A stretch of DNA of 64,000 nt from Prosopocoilus inquinatus (Eukaryota > Arthropoda > Insecta > Coleoptera > Lucanidae), in the NCBI GenBank assembly GCA_036172665.1, contig CM069873.1, positions 35,454,001-35,518,000 on the forward strand, read 5' to 3'. Below the pieces are notes generated by a model. It was not told the origin of the DNA and made no database searches. It saw nothing but the letters and a program-made list of their open reading frames with translations. This document shows positions 38,401 to 52,819 of this stretch, piece by piece; positions within the stretch are counted from its first letter, which is position 1, and each line of letters opens with the position of its first letter. The position numbers and the translations under genes are program-made.

Positions 38401-40060
38401 GTATCTAATCGATCCTTACTCATCTATCATGTTATTTGACGTTTCGATGGACTCTAGTAACTCTGATGTGAGATACGAAGTTCTTGGACGCAGCAGGAGC
38501 TGGAAATAGTTTTAAACGAAACAACACGTATTAGCGTTGTTCCTGTGATGTATCTAATCGATCCTTACTCATCTATCATGTTATTTGACGTTTGGATGGA
38601 CTCCAGTAACTCTGATGTGAGATACAAAGTTCTCGGACGCAGCAGAAGCTGGAAATAGTTTTAAACGAAACAACACGCATTAGTGTTGTTCCTGTGATGT
38701 ATCTAATTGATCCTTACTCATCTATCATGTTATTTGGCGTTTCGATGGACTCCAGTAACTCTGATGTGAGATACGAAGTTTTTGGACGCAGTAGGAGCTG
38801 GAAATAGTTTTAAACGAAACAACACGCATTAGCGTTGTTCCTGTGATGTATCTAATCGATCCTTACTCATCTACCATGTTATTTGACGTTTGAATGGACT
38901 CCAGTAACTCTGATGTGAGATACAAAGTTCTCGGACGCAGCAGAAGCTGGAAATAGTTTTAAACGAAACAACACGCATTAGCGTTGTTCCTGTAATGTAT
39001 CTAATCGATCCTTACTCATCTATCATGTTATTTGACGTTTCGATGGACTCCAGTAACTCTAATGTGAGATACGAAATTCTCGGACGCAGCAGGAGCTGGA
39101 AATAGTTTTAAACGAAACAACACGCATTAGCGTTGTTCCTGTGATGTATCTAATCGATCCTTACTCATCTATCATGTTATTTGACGTTTGAATGGACTCC
39201 AGTAACTCTGAAGTGAGATACAAAGTTCTCGGACGCAGCAGAAGCTGGAAATAGTTTTGAACGAAACAACACGTATTAGCGTTGTTCCTGTGATGTATCT
39301 AATCGATCCTTACTTATCTACTATGTTATTTGACGTTTCGATGGACTCCAGTAACTCTGATGTGAGAGACGAAATTTTCGACCGCAGCAGAATCTGGAAA
39401 TAGTTTTAAATGAAACAACACGCATTAGCGTTGTTCCTGTGATGTATCTAATCGATCCTTACTCATCTATCATGTTATTTGGCGTTTGGATGGACTCTAG
39501 TAACTCTGATGTGAGATACGAAGTTTTTGGACGCAGCAGGAGCTGGAAATAGTTTTAAACGAAACAACACGCATTACCGTTTTTCCTGTGATGTATCTAA
39601 TCGATCCTTATTTATCTATCATGTTATTTGACGTTTCGATGGACTCTAGTAACTCTGATGTAAGATACGAAGTTTTTGGGCGCAGCAGGAGCTGGAAATA
39701 GTTTTAAACGAAGCAACACGTATTAGCGTTGTTCCTGTGATGTATCTAATAGATCCTTATTTATCTACCATGTTATTTGACGTTTCGATGGACTCTAGTA
39801 ACTCTGATGTGAGATACGAAGTTTTTGGACGCAGCAGGAGCTGGAAATAGTTTTAAACGAAACAACACGTATTAGCGTTGTTGCTGTGATGTATCTAATC
39901 GATCCTTATTTATCTATCATGTTATTGGACGTTTCGATGGACTCTAGTAACTCTGATGTGAGATACGAAGTTTTTGGACGCAGCAGGAGCTGGAAATAGT
40001 TTTAAACGAAACAACACGTATTAGCGTTGTTCCTGTGATGTATCTAATCGATCCTTATTT
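38401..40060. repeat. Linker with left-half type monomers
   Basis: Regular 149-bp monomers. The order at about 38400-39470 follows the 26-mer HOR (3050-4060). From about 39478 it follows block B1, with ATTACCGTTTTTCC at 39573 against 8271. The distance between those two is 210 monomers plus the 12 bp of net indel in between. AATTGATCC near 38704 is private. No gene. Confidence 0.7.
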
Positions 40061-41127
40061 ATCTATCATGTTATTTGACGTTTCGATGGACTCTAGTAAC
40101 TCTGATGTGAGATACGAAGTTTTTGGACGCAGCAGGAGCTGGAAATAGTTTTAAACGAAACAACACGTATTAGCGTTGTTCCTGTGATGTATCTAATCGA
40201 TCCTTACTCATCTATCATGTTATTTGACGTTTGGATGGACTCCAGTAACTCTGATGTGAGATACGAAGTTTTTTGACGCAGCAGGAGCTGGAAATAGTTT
40301 TAAACGAAACAACACGTATTAGCGTTTTTCCTGTGATGTATCTAATCGATCCTTACTCATCTAGCATGTTATTTGACGTTTCGATGGACTCCAGTAACTC
40401 TATTGTGAGATACGAAATTTTCGGACGCAGCAGATGCTGGAAATAGTTTTAAACGAAACAACACGCATTAGCATTGTTCCTGTGACGTATCTAATCGATC
40501 CTTACTCATCTATCATGTTATTTGGCGTTTCGATGGACTCCAGTAACTTTGATGTGAGATACGAAGTTCTCGGACGCAGCTGAAGCTGGAAATAGTTTTA
40601 AATGAAACAACACGTATTAGCGTTGTTCCTGTGATGTATCTAATCGATTCTTACTCATCTATCATGTTATTTGACGATTGGATGGACTCCAGTAACTCTG
40701 ATGTGAGATACAAAGTATTCGGACGCAGCAGAAGCTCGAGATAGTTTTAAACGATACAACACGCATTAGCGTTGTTCCTGTGATGTATCTAATCGATCCT
40801 TACTCATCTATCATTATATTTGGCGTTTCGATGGACTCCAGAAACTTTGATGTGAAATACGAAGTTCTCGGACGCAGCTGAAGCTGGAAATAGTTTTAAA
40901 TGAAACAACACGTACTAGCGTTGTTCCTGTGATATATCTAATGGATCCTTACTCATCTATCATGTTATTTGACGTTTCGATGGACTCTAGTAACACTGAT
41001 GTGAGGTACAAAGTTCTCGGACGCAGCAGAAGCTGGAAATAGTTTTAAACGAAACAACACGCATTAGTGTTGTTCCTGTGATGTATCTAATCGATCCTTA
41101 CTCATCTATCATGTTATTTGACGTTTG

Positions 41128-41274
41128 GATGGACTCCAGTAACTGATGTGAGATACAAAGTTCTCGGACGCAGCAGAAGCTGGAAATAGTTTTGAACGAA
41201 ACAACACGTATTAGCGTTGTTCCTGTGATGTATCTAATAGATCCTTACTTAGCTACTATGTTATTTGACTTTTC
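41128..41274. repeat. 147-bp monomer in F1
   Basis: AGTAACTGATG at 41138, followed by a monomer with TTTGACTTTTCG. Confidence 0.9.
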
Positions 41275-41316
41275 GATGGACTCCAGTAACTCTAATGTGA
41301 GATACGAAATTTTCGG

Positions 41317-42359
41317 GCGCAGCAGAAGCTGGAACTAGTGTTAAACGAAACAACACGCATTAGCGTTGTTCCTGTGATGTATCTAATCGATCCTTACTCA
41401 TCTATCATGTTATTTGACGTTTCGATGGACTCCAGTAACTCTAATGTGAGATACGAAATTTTCGGACGCAGCAGAAGCTGGAAATAGTTCTAAACGAAAC
41501 AACACGCATTAGCGTTGTTCCTGTGATGTATCTAATCGATCCTTACTCATCTAACATGTTATTTGACGTTTCGATGGACTCTAGTAACTCTGATGTGAGA
41601 TACGAAGTTTTTGGACGCAGCATTAGCTGGAAATAGTTTTAAACGAAACAACACGTATTAGCGTTGTCCCTGTGATGTATCTAATCGATCCTTACTCATC
41701 TATCATGTTATTTGACGTTTGGATGGACTCCAGTAACGCTGATGTGAGATAAAAAGTTCTCGGACGCAGCAGAAGCTGGAAATAGTTTTGAACGAAACAA
41801 CACGTATTAGCGTTGTTCCTGTGATGTATCTAATCGATCCTTACTCATCTATCATGTTATTTGGCGTTTCGATGGACTCCAGTAACTCTGATGTGAGATA
41901 CGAAGTTTTTGGACGCAGCAGGAGCTGGAAATAGTTTTAAACGAAACAACACGCATTAGCGTTGTTCCTGTGATGTATCTAATCGATCCTTACACATCTA
42001 TCATGTTATATGACGTTTCGATGGACTCTAGTAACTCTGATGTAAGATACGAAGTTTTTGGGCGCAGCAGGAGCTGGAAATAGTTTTAAACGAAGCAACA
42101 CGTATTAGCGTTGTTCCTGTGATGTATCTAATAGATCCTTATTTATCTACCATGTTATTTGACGTTTCGATGGACTTTAGTAACTCTGATGTGAGTAACG
42201 AAGTTTTCGGACGCAGCAGAAGCTGGAAATAGTTTTAAACGAAACAACACGCATTAGCGTTGTTCCTGTGATGTATCTAATCGATCCTTACTCATCTATC
42301 ATGTTATTTGACGTTTCGATGGACTCCAGTAACTCTAATGTGAGATACGAAATTTTCGG
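41317..42359. repeat. Seven-monomer segment Y, absent from F2
   Basis: 1043 bp (7 x 149) present in F1 and as 48614-49656 in F3, but missing between 45486 and 45487 in F2. It carries GGAACTAGTG, CAGCATTAGCTGG, GTTGTCCCTG, TAACGCTGATG and GTGAGTAACG. Confidence 0.88.
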
Positions 42360-44230
42360 ACGCAGCAGAAGCTGGAAATAGTTTTAAACGAAACAACACG
42401 CATTAGCGTTGTTCCTGTGTTGTATCTAATCGATCCTTACTCATCTATCATGTTATTTGACGTTTCGATGGACTCTAGTAACTCTGATGTGAGATACGAA
42501 GTTTTTGGACGCAGCAGGAGCTGGAAATAGTCTTAAACGAAACAACACGTATTAGCGTTGTTCCTGTGATGTATCTAATCGATCCTTACTCATCTATCAT
42601 GTTATTTGACGTTTGGATGGACTCCAGTAACTCTGATGTGAGATACAAAGTTCTCGGACGCAGCAGAAGCTGGAAATAGTTTTGAACGAAACAACACGTA
42701 TTAGCGTTGTTCCTGTGATGTATCTAATCGATCCTTACTTATCTATCATGTTATTTGACGTTTGGATGGACTCCAGTAACTCTGATGTGAGATTCAAAAT
42801 TTTCGGACGCAGCAGAAGCTGGAAATAGTTTTAAACGAAACAACACGCATTAGCGTCTTTCCTGTGATATATCTAATGGATCCTTACTTATCTACTATGT
42901 TATTTGACGTTTCGATGGACTCCAGTAACTCTGATGTGAGAGACGAAATTTTCGAACGCAGCAGAATCTGGAAATAGTTTTAAATGAAACAACACGCATT
43001 AGCGTTGTTCCTGTGATGTATCTAATCGATCCTTACTCATCTATCATGTTATTTGACGTTTCGATGGACTCTAGTAACTCTGATGTGAGATACGAAGTTT
43101 TTGGACGCAGCAGGAGCTGGAAATAGTTTCAAACGAAACAACACGTATTAGCGTTGTTCCTGTGATGTATCTAATCGATCCTTACTCATCTATCATGTTA
43201 TTTGACGTTTGGATGGACTCCAGTAACTCTGATGTGAGATACGAAGTTTTTTGACGCAGCAGGAGCTGGAAATAGTTTTAAACGAAACAACACGTATTAG
43301 CGTTTTTCCTGTGATGTATCTAATCGATCCTTATTTATTTATCATGTTATTTGATGTATCGATGGACTCTAGTAACTCTGATGTGAGATACGAAGTTTTT
43401 GGGCGCAGCAGGAGCTGGAAATAGTTTTAAAGGAAGCAACACGTATTAGCGTTGTTCCTGTGATGTATCTAATAGATCCTTACTTAGCTACTATGTTATT
43501 TGACGTTTCGATGGACTCCAGTAACTCTAATGTGAGATACGAAATTTTCGGACGCAGCAGAAGCTGGAAATAGTTTTAAACGAAACAACACGCATTAGCG
43601 TTGTTCCTGTGATGTATGTAATCGATCCTTACTCATCTATCATGTTATTTGATGTTTCGATGGACTCCAGTAACTCTAATGTGAGATACGAAATTTTCGG
43701 GCGCAGCAGAAGCTGGAAATGGTGTTAAACGAAACAACACGCATTAACGTTGTTCCTGTGATGTATCTAATCGATCCTTACTCATCTATCATGTTATTTG
43801 ACGTTTCGATGGACTCCAGTAACTCTGATGTGAGATACGAAATTTTCGGACGCAGCAGAAGCTGGAAATAGTTTTAAACGAAACAACACGCATTAGCGTT
43901 GTTCCTGTGATGTGTCTAATCGATCCTTACTCATCTATCATGTTATTTGACGTTTCGATGGACTCTAGTAACTCTGATGTGAGATACGAAGTTTTTGGGC
44001 GCAGCAGGAGCTGGAAATAGTTTTAAACGAAACAACACGTATTAGCGTTGTTCCTGTGATATATCTAATGGATCCTTACTTATCTACTATGTTATTTGAC
44101 GTTTCGATGGACTCCAGTAACTCTGATGTGAGAGACGAAATTTTCGAACGCAGCAGAATCTGGAAATAGTTTTAAATGAAACAACACGCATTAGCGTTGT
44201 TCCTGTGATGTATCTAATCGATCCTTACTC

Positions 44231-47200
44231 ATCTATCATGTTATTTGACGTTTCGATGGACTCTAGTAACTCTGATGTGAGATACGAAGTTTTTGGACGC
44301 AGCAGGAGCTGGAAATAGTTTTAAACGAAACAACACGTATTAGCGTTGTTCCTGTGATGTATCTAATCGATCCTTACTCATCTATCATGTTATTTGACGT
44401 TTGGATGGACTCCAGTAACTCTGATGTGAGATACGAAGTTTTTTGACGCAGCAGGAGCTGGAAATAGTTTTAAACGAAACAACACGTATTAGCGTTTTTC
44501 CTGTGATGTATCTAATCGATCCTTACTCATCTAGCATGTTATTTGACGTTTCGATGGACTCCAGTAACTCTATTGTGAGATACGAAATTTTCGGACGCAG
44601 CAGATGCTGGAAATAGTTTTAAACGAAACAACACGCATTAGCATTGTTCCTGTGACGTATCTAATCGATCCTTACTCATCTATCATGTTATTTGGCGTTT
44701 CGATGGACTCCAGTAACTTTGATGTGAGATACGAAGTTCTCGGACGCAGCTGAAGCTGGAAATAGTTTTAAATGAAACAACACGTATTAGCGTTGTTCCT
44801 GTGATGTATCTAATCGATTCTTACTCATCTATCATGTTATTTGACGATTGGATGGACTCCAGTAACTCTGATGTGAGATACAAAGTATTCGGACGCAGCA
44901 GAAGCTCGAGATAGTTTTAAACGATACAACACGCATTAGCGTTGTTCCTGTGATGTATCTAATCGATCCTTACTCATCTATCATTATATTTGGCGTTTCG
45001 ATGGACTCCAGAAACTTTGATGTGAAATACGAAGTTCTCGGACGCAGCTGAAGCTGGAAATAGTTTTAAATGAAACAACACGTACTAGCGTTGTTCCTGT
45101 GATATATCTAATGGATCCTTACTCATCTATCATGTTATTTGACGTTTCGATGGACTCTAGTAACACTGATGTGAGGTACAAAGTTCTCGGACGCAGCAGA
45201 AGCTGGAAATAGTTTTAAACGAAACAACACGCATTAGTGTTGTTCCTGTGATGTATCTAATCGATCCTTACTCATCTATCATGTTATTTGACGTTTGGAT
45301 GGACTCCAGTAACTGATGTGAGATACAAAGTTCTCGGACGCAGCAGAAGCTGGAAATAGTTTTGAACGAAACAACACGTATTAGCGTTGTTCCTGTGATG
45401 TATCTAATAGATCCTTACTTAGCTACTATGTTATTTGACTTTTCGATGGACTCCAGTAACTCTAATGTGAGATACGAAATTTTCGGACGCAGCAGAAGCT
45501 GGAAATAGTTTTAAACGAAACAACACGCATTAGCGTTGTTCCTGTGTTGTATCTAATCGATCCTTACTCATCTATCATGTTATTTGACGTTTCGATGGAC
45601 TCTAGTAACTCTGATGTGAGATACGAAGTTTTTGGACGCAGCAGGAGCTGGAAATAGTCTTAAACGAAACAACACGTATTAGCGTTGTTCCTGTGATGTA
45701 TCTAATCGATCCTTACTCATCTATCATGTTATTTGACGTTTGGATGGACTCCAGTAACTCTGATGTGAGATACAAAGTTCTCGGACGCAGCAGAAGCTGG
45801 AAATAGTTTTGAACGAAACAACACGTATTAGCGTTGTTCCTGTGATGTATCTAATCGATCCTTACTTATCTATCATGTTATTTGACGTTTGGATGGACTC
45901 CAGTAACTCTGATGTGAGATTCAAAATTTTCGGACGCAGCAGAAGCTGGAAATAGTTTTAAACGAAACAACACGCATTAGCGTCTTTCCTGTGATATATC
46001 TAATGGATCCTTACTTATCTACTATGTTATTTGACGTTTCGATGGACTCCAGTAACTCTGATGTGAGAGACGAAATTTTCGAACGCAGCAGAATCTGGAA
46101 ATAGTTTTAAATGAAACAAAACGCATTAGCGTTGTTCCTGTGATGTATCTAATCGATCCTTACTCATCTATCATGTTATTTGACGTTTCGATGGACTCTA
46201 GTAACTCTGATGTGAGATACGAAGTTTTTGGACGCAGCAGGAGCTGGAAATAGTTTCAAACGAAACAACACGTATTAGCGTTGTTCCTGTGATGTATCTA
46301 ATCGATCCTTACTCATCTATCATGTTATTTGACGTTTGGATGGACTCCAGTAACTCTGATGTGAGATACGAAGTTTTTTGACGCAGCAGGAGCTGGAAAT
46401 AGTTTTAAACGAAACAACACGTATTAGCGTTTTTCCTGTGATGTATCTAATCGATCCTTATTTATTTATCATGTTATTTGATGTATCGATGGACTCTAGT
46501 AACTCTGATGTGAGATACGAAGTTTTTGGGCGCAGCAGGAGCTGGAAATAGTTTTAAAGGAAGCAACACGTATTAGCGTTGTTCCTGTGATGTATCTAAT
46601 AGATCCTTACTTAGCTACTATGTTATTTGACGTTTCGATGGACTCCAGTAACTCTAATGTGAGATACGAAATTTTCGGACGCAGCAGAAGCTGGAAATAG
46701 TTTTAAACGAAACAACACGCATTAGCGTTGTTCCTGTGATGTATGTAATCGATCCTTACTCATCTATCATGTTATTTGATGTTTCGATGGACTCCAGTAA
46801 CTCTAATGTGAGATACGAAATTTTCGGGCGCAGCAGAAGCTGGAAATGGTGTTAAACGAAACAACACGCATTAACGTTGTTCCTGTGATGTATCTAATCG
46901 ATCCTTACTCATCTATCATGTTATTTGACGTTTCGATGGACTCCAGTAACTCTAATGTGAGATACGAAATTTTCGGACGCAGCAGAAGCTGGAAATAGTT
47001 TTAAACGAAACAACACGCATTAGCGTTGTTCCTGTGATGTGTCTAATCGATCCTTACTCATCTATCATGTTATTTGACGTTTCGATGGACTCTAGTAACT
47101 CTGATGTGAGATACGAAGTTTTTGGGCGCAGCAGGAGCTGGAAATAGTTTTAAACGAAACAACACGTATTAGCGTTGTTCCTGTGATATATCTAATGGAT

Positions 47201-47357
47201 CCTTACTTATCTACTATGTTATTTGACGTTTCGATGGACTCCAGTAACTCTGATGTGAGAGACGAAATTTTCGAACGCAGCAGAATCTGGAAATAGTTTT
47301 AAATGAAACAACACGCATTAGCGTTGTTCCTGTGATGTATCTAATCGATCCTTACTC
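44231..47357. repeat. HOR F, copy F2: 21-monomer deletion form (3127 bp)
   Basis: Matches F1 at offset 4170 up to 45486, then continues as F1 from 42360 (offset 3127). It therefore lacks 1043 bp, exactly seven monomers (41317-42359 of F1). The junction lies within a 47-bp stretch identical in both parents. Changes against F1 include AAACAAAACGC near 46114 and, near 46953, CTAATGTG where F1 has CTGATGTG. Confidence 0.88.
45298..45444. repeat. 147-bp monomer in F2
   Basis: AGTAACTGATG at 45308, the F2 counterpart of 41128. Confidence 0.9.
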
Positions 47358-50134
47358 ATCTATCATGTTATTTGACGTTTCGATGGACTCTAGTAACTCT
47401 GATGTGAGATACGAAGTTTTTGGACGCAGCAGGAGCTGGAAATAGTTTTAAACGAAACAACACGTATTAGCGTTGTTCCTGTGATGTATCTAATCGATCC
47501 TTACTCATCTATCATGTTATTTGACGTTTGGATGGACTCCAGTAACTCTGATGTGAGATACGAAGTTTTTTGACGCAGCAGGAGCTGGAAATAGTTTTAA
47601 ACGAAACAACACGTATTAGCGTTTTTCCTGTGATGTATCTAATCGATCCTTACTCATCTAGCATGTTATTTGACGTTTCGATGGACTCCAGTAACTCTAT
47701 TGTGAGATACGAAATTTTCGGACGCAGCAGATGCTGGAAATAGTTTTAAACGAAACAACACGCATTAGCATTGTTCCTGTGACGTATCTAATCGATCCTT
47801 ACTCATCTATCATGTTATTTGGCGTTTCGATGGACTCCAGTAACTTTGATGTGAGATACGAAGTTCTCGGACGCAGCTGAAGCTGGAAATAGTTTTAAAT
47901 GAAACAACACGTATTAGCGTTGTTCCTGTGATGTATCTAATCGATTCTTACTCATCTATCATGTTATTTGACGATTGGATGGACTCCAGTAACTCTGATG
48001 TGAGATACAAAGTATTCGGACGCAGCAGAAGCTCGAGATAGTTTTAAACGATACAACACGCATTAGCGTTGTTCCTGTGATGTATCTAATCGATCCTTAC
48101 TCATCTATCATTATATTTGGCGTTTCGATGGACTCCAGAAACTTTGATGTGAAATACGAAGTTCTCGGACGCAGCTGAAGCTGGAAATAGTTTTAAATGA
48201 AACAACACGTACTAGCGTTGTTCCTGTGATATATCTAATGGATCCTTACTCATCTATCATGTTATTTGACGTTTCGATGGACTCTAGTAACACTGATGTG
48301 AGGTACAAAGTTCTCGGACGCAGCAGAAGCTGGAAATAGTTTTAAACGAAACAACACGCATTAGTGTTGTTCCTGTGATGTATCTAATCGATCCTTACTC
48401 ATCTATCATGTTATTTGACGTTTGGATGGACTCCAGTAACTGATGTGAGATACAAAGTTCTCGGACGCAGCAGAAGCTGGAAATAGTTTTGAACGAAACA
48501 ACACGTATTAGCGTTGTTCCTGTGATGTATCTAATAGATCCTTACTTAGCTACTATGTTATTTGACTTTTCGATGGACTCCAGTAACTCTAATGTGAGAT
48601 ACGAAATTTTCGGGCGCAGCAGAAGCTGGAACTAGTGTTAAACGAAACAACACGCATTAGCGTTGTTCCTGTGATGTATCTAATCGATCCTTACTCATCT
48701 ATCATGTTATTTGACGTTTCGATGGACTCCAGTAACTCTAATGTGAGATACGAAATTTTCGGACGCAGCAGAAGCTGGAAATAGTTCTAAACGAAACAAC
48801 ACGCATTAGCGTTGTTCCTGTGATGTATCTAATCGATCCTTACTCATCTATCATGTTATTTGACGTTTCGATGGACTCTAGTAACTCTGATGTGAGATAC
48901 GAAGTTTTTGGACGCAGCATTAGCTGGAAATAGTTTTAAACGAAACAACACGTATTAGCGTTGTCCCTGTGATGTATCTAATCGATCCTTACTCATCTAT
49001 CATGTTATTTGACGTTTGGATGGACTCCAGTAACGCTGATGTGAGATAAAAAGTTCTCGGACGCAGCAGAAGCTGGAAATAGTTTTGAACGAAACAACAC
49101 GTATTAGCGTTGTTCCTGTGATGTATCTAATCGATCCTTACTCATCTATCATGTTATTTGGCGTTTCGATGGACTCCAGTAACTCTGATGTGAGATACGA
49201 AGTTTTTGGACGCAGCAGGAGCTGGAAATAGTTTTAAACGAAACAACACGCATTAGCGTTGTTCCTGTGATGTATCTAATCGATCCTTACACATCTATCA
49301 TGTTATATGACGTTTCGATGGACTCTAGTAACTCTGATGTAAGATACGAAGTTTTTGGGCGCAGCAGGAGCTGGAAATAGTTTTAAACGAAGCAACACGT
49401 ATTAGCGTTGTTCCTGTGATGTATCTAATAGATCCTTATTTATCTACCATGTTATTTGACGTTTCGATGGACTTTAGTAACTCTGATGTGAGTAACGAAG
49501 TTTTCGGACGCAGCAGAAGCTGGAAATAGTTTTAAACGAAACAACACGCATTAGCGTTGTTCCTGTGATGTATCTAATCGATCCTTACTCATCTATCATG
49601 TTATTTGACGTTTCGATGGACTCCAGTAACTCTAATGTGAGATACGAAATTTTCGGACGCAGCAGAAGCTGGAAATAGTTTTAAACGAAACAACACGCAT
49701 TAGCGTTGTTCCTGTGTTGTATCTAATCGATCCTTACTCATCTATCATGTTATTTGACGTTTCGATGGACTCTAGTAACTCTGATGTGAGATACGAAGTT
49801 TTTGGACGCAGCAGCAGCTGGAAATAGTCTTAAACGAAACAACACGTATTAGCGTTGTTCCTGTGATGTATCTAATCGATCCTTACTCATCTATCATGTT
49901 ATTTGACGTTTGGATGGACTCCAGTAACTCTGATGTGAGATACAAAGTTCTCGGACGCAGCAGAAGCTGGAAATAGTTTTGAACGAAACAACACGTATTA
50001 GCGTTGTTCCTGTGATGTATCTAATCGATCCTTACTTATCTATCATGTTATTTGACGTTTGGATGGACTCCAGTAACTCTGATGTGAGATTCAAAATTTT
50101 CGGACGCAGCAGAAGCTGGAAATAGTTTTAAACG
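47358..50134. repeat. HOR F, copy F3, truncated
   Basis: Matches F1 at offset 7297 and includes the seven monomers missing from F2. It ends near 50134, where AAACGAAGCAAC follows instead of AAACGAAACAAC and GCGTCTTTCC. Private changes are CAGCAGCAGCTGG near 49811 and CTATCATG near 48850 (CTAACATG in F1). Confidence 0.85.
48425..48571. repeat. 147-bp monomer in F3
   Basis: AGTAACTGATG at 48435, the F3 counterpart of 41128. Confidence 0.9.
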
Positions 50135-51225
50135 AAGCAACACGTATTAGCGTTGTTCCTGTGATGTATCTAATAGATCCTTACTTAGCTACTATGTTAT
50201 TTGACGTTTCGATGGACTCCAGTAACTCTAATGTGAGATACGAAATTTTCGGGCGCAGCAGAAGCTGGAACTAGTGTTAAACGAAACAACACGCATTAGC
50301 GTTGTTCCTGTGATGTATCTAATCGATCCTTACTCATCTATCATGTTATTTGACGTTTCGATGGACTCCAGTAACTCTAATGTGAGATACGAAATTTTCG
50401 GACGCAGCAGAAGCTGGAAATAGTTTTAAATGAAACAACACGTACTAGCGTTGTTCCTGTGATGTATCTAATGGATCCTTACTCATCTATCATGTTATTT
50501 GACGTTTCGATGGACTCTAGTAACACTGATGTGAGGTACAAAGTTCTCGGACGCAGCAGAAGCTGGAAATAGTTTTAAACGAAACAACACGCATTAGTGT
50601 TGTTCCTGTGATGTATCTAATCGATTCTTACTCATCTATCATGTTATTTGACGTTTGGATGGACTCCAGTAACTCTGATGTGAGATACAAAGTATTCGGA
50701 CGCAGCAGAAGCTCGAGATAGTTTTAAACGATACAACACGCATTAGCGTTGTTCCTGTGATGTATCTAATCGATCCTTACTCATCTATCATGTTATTTGA
50801 CGTTTCGATGGACTCCAGTAACTCTAATGTGAGATACGAAATTTTCGGACGCAGCAGAAGCTGGAAATAGTTTTAAACGAAACAACACGCATTAGCGTTG
50901 TTACTGTGATGTATCTAATCGATCCTTACTCATCTATCATGTTATTTGACGTTTGGATGGACTCTAGTAACTCTGATGTGAGATACGAAGTTTTTGGACG
51001 CAGCAGGAGCTGGAAATAGTTTTAAACGAAACAACACGCATTAGCGTTTTTCCTGTGATGTATCTAATCGATCCTTATTTATCTATCATGTTATATGACG
51101 TTTCGATGGACTCTAGTAACTCTGATGTAAGATACGAAGTTCTTGGGCGCAGCAGGAGCTGGAAATAGTTTTAAACGAAACAACACGTATTAGCGTTGTT
51201 CCTGTGATGTATCTAATCGATCCTT
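49840..51225. repeat. Block G1 of the shuffled zone
   Basis: Matches 52820-54205 at offset 2980 (20 monomers), shown by GATTCAAAATTTTC at 50089 and 53069 and the CTCGAG variant at 50712 and 53692. It begins inside F3 and joins pieces that in F1 lie far apart. The one-base variant GTTACTG near 50901 is private. Confidence 0.78.
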
Positions 51226-52819
51226 ATTTATCTACCATGTTATTTGACGTTTCGATGGACTTTAGTAACTCTGATGTGAGTAACGAAGTTTTCGGACGCA
51301 GCAGAAGCTGGAAATAGTTTTAAACGAAACAACACGCATTAGCGTTGTTCCTGTGATGTATCTAATCGATCCTTACTCATCTATCATGTTATTTGGCGTT
51401 TCGATGGACTCCAGTAACTTTGATGTGAGATACGAAGTTCTCGGACGCAGCTGAAGCTGGAAATAGTTTTAAATGAAACAACACGTATTAGCGTTGTTCC
51501 TGTGATGTATCTAATCGATTCTTACTCATCTATCATGTTATTTGACGTTTGGATGGACTCCAGTAACTCTGATGTGAGATACAAAGTATTCGGACGCAGC
51601 AGAAGCTCGAGATAGTTTTAAACGATACAACACGCATTAGCGTTGTTCCTGTGATGTATCTAATCGATCCTTACTCATCTATCATGTTATTTGACGTTTC
51701 GATGGACTCTAGTAACTCTGATGTGAGATACGAAGTTTTTGGACGCAGCAGGAGCTGGAAATAGTTTTAAGCGAAACAACACGTATTAGCGTTGTTCCTG
51801 TGATGTATCTAATCGATCCTTATTTATCTACCATGTTATTTGACGTTTCGATGGACTTTAGTAACTCTGATGTGAGTAACGAAGTTTTCGGACGCAGCAG
51901 AAGCTGGAAATAGTTTTAAACGAAACAACACGCATTAGCGTTGTTCCTGTGATGTATCTAATCGATCCTTACTCATCTATCATGTTATTTGACGTTTCGA
52001 TGGACTCTAGTAACTCTGATGTGAGATACGAAGTTTTTGGACGCAGCATTAGCTGGAAATAGTTTTAAACGAAACAACACGTATTAGCGTTGTCCCTGTG
52101 ATGTATCTAATCGATCCTTACTCATCTATCATGTTATTTGACGTTTGGATGGACTCCAGTAACGCTGATGTGAGATACAAGGTTCTCGGACGCAGCAGAA
52201 GCTGGAAATAGTTTTGAAAGAAACAACACGTATTAGCGTTGTTCCTGTGATGTATCTAATCGATCCTTACTCATCTATCATGTTATTTGGCGTTTCGATG
52301 GACTCCAGTAACTCTGATGTGAGATACGAAGTTTTTGGACGCAGCAGGATCTGGAAATAGTTTTAAACGAAACAACACGCATTAGCGTTGTTCCTGTGAT
52401 GTATCTAATCGATCCTTACACATCTATCATGTTATATGACGTTTCGATGGACTCTAGTAACTCTGATGTAAGATACGAAGTTTTTGGGCGCAGCAGGAGC
52501 TGGAAATAGTTTTAAACGAAGCAACACGTATTAGCGTTGTTCCTGTGATGTATCTAATAGATCCTCATTTATCTACCATGTTATTTGACGTTTCGATGGA
52601 CTTTAGTAACTCTGATGTGAGTAACGAAGTTTTCGGACGCAGCAGAAGCTGGAAATAGTTTTAAACGAAACAACACGCATTAGCGTTGTTCCTGTGATGT
52701 ATCTAATCGATCCTTACACATCTATCATGTTATATGACGTTTCGATGGACTCTAGTAACTCTGATGTAAGATACGAAGTTTTTGGGCGCAGCAGGAGCTG
52801 GAAATAGTTTTAAACGAAG
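51226..52819. repeat. Shuffled HOR fragments between G1 and G2
   Basis: One- to five-monomer pieces of HOR F in new order. The GTGAGTAACG monomer occurs three times within about 1.35 kb (51276, 51872, 52617), while F1 and F3 hold it once each. The TTACACATC with TTATATGACG monomer occurs twice (near 52416 and 52714). About 51350-51830 matches 54181-54661 at 19 monomers, one fewer than the neighbouring 20-monomer offset. Confidence 0.7.

Larger units (their letters stand above)
40061..44230. repeat. 28-monomer HOR F, copy F1 (4170 bp)
   Basis: Twenty-eight monomers, one of 147 bp. Markers include GAAGTTTTTTGACGC at 40265 and 43243, the CTCGAG variant at 40735, AGTAACTGATG at 41138, CAGCATTAGCTGG near 41616, GTGAGTAACG at 42191 and GCGTCTTTCC near 42853. 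The order is repeated in F2 (without seven monomers) and F3. The left limit is CCTTATTTATC against CCTTACTCATC. Confidence 0.85.

Noticed and set aside
40265..40279. GAAGTTTTTTGACGC as an indel
   Set aside because: Monomer phase is unchanged; it is a G-to-T substitution in GAAGTTTTTGGACGC, not a length change.
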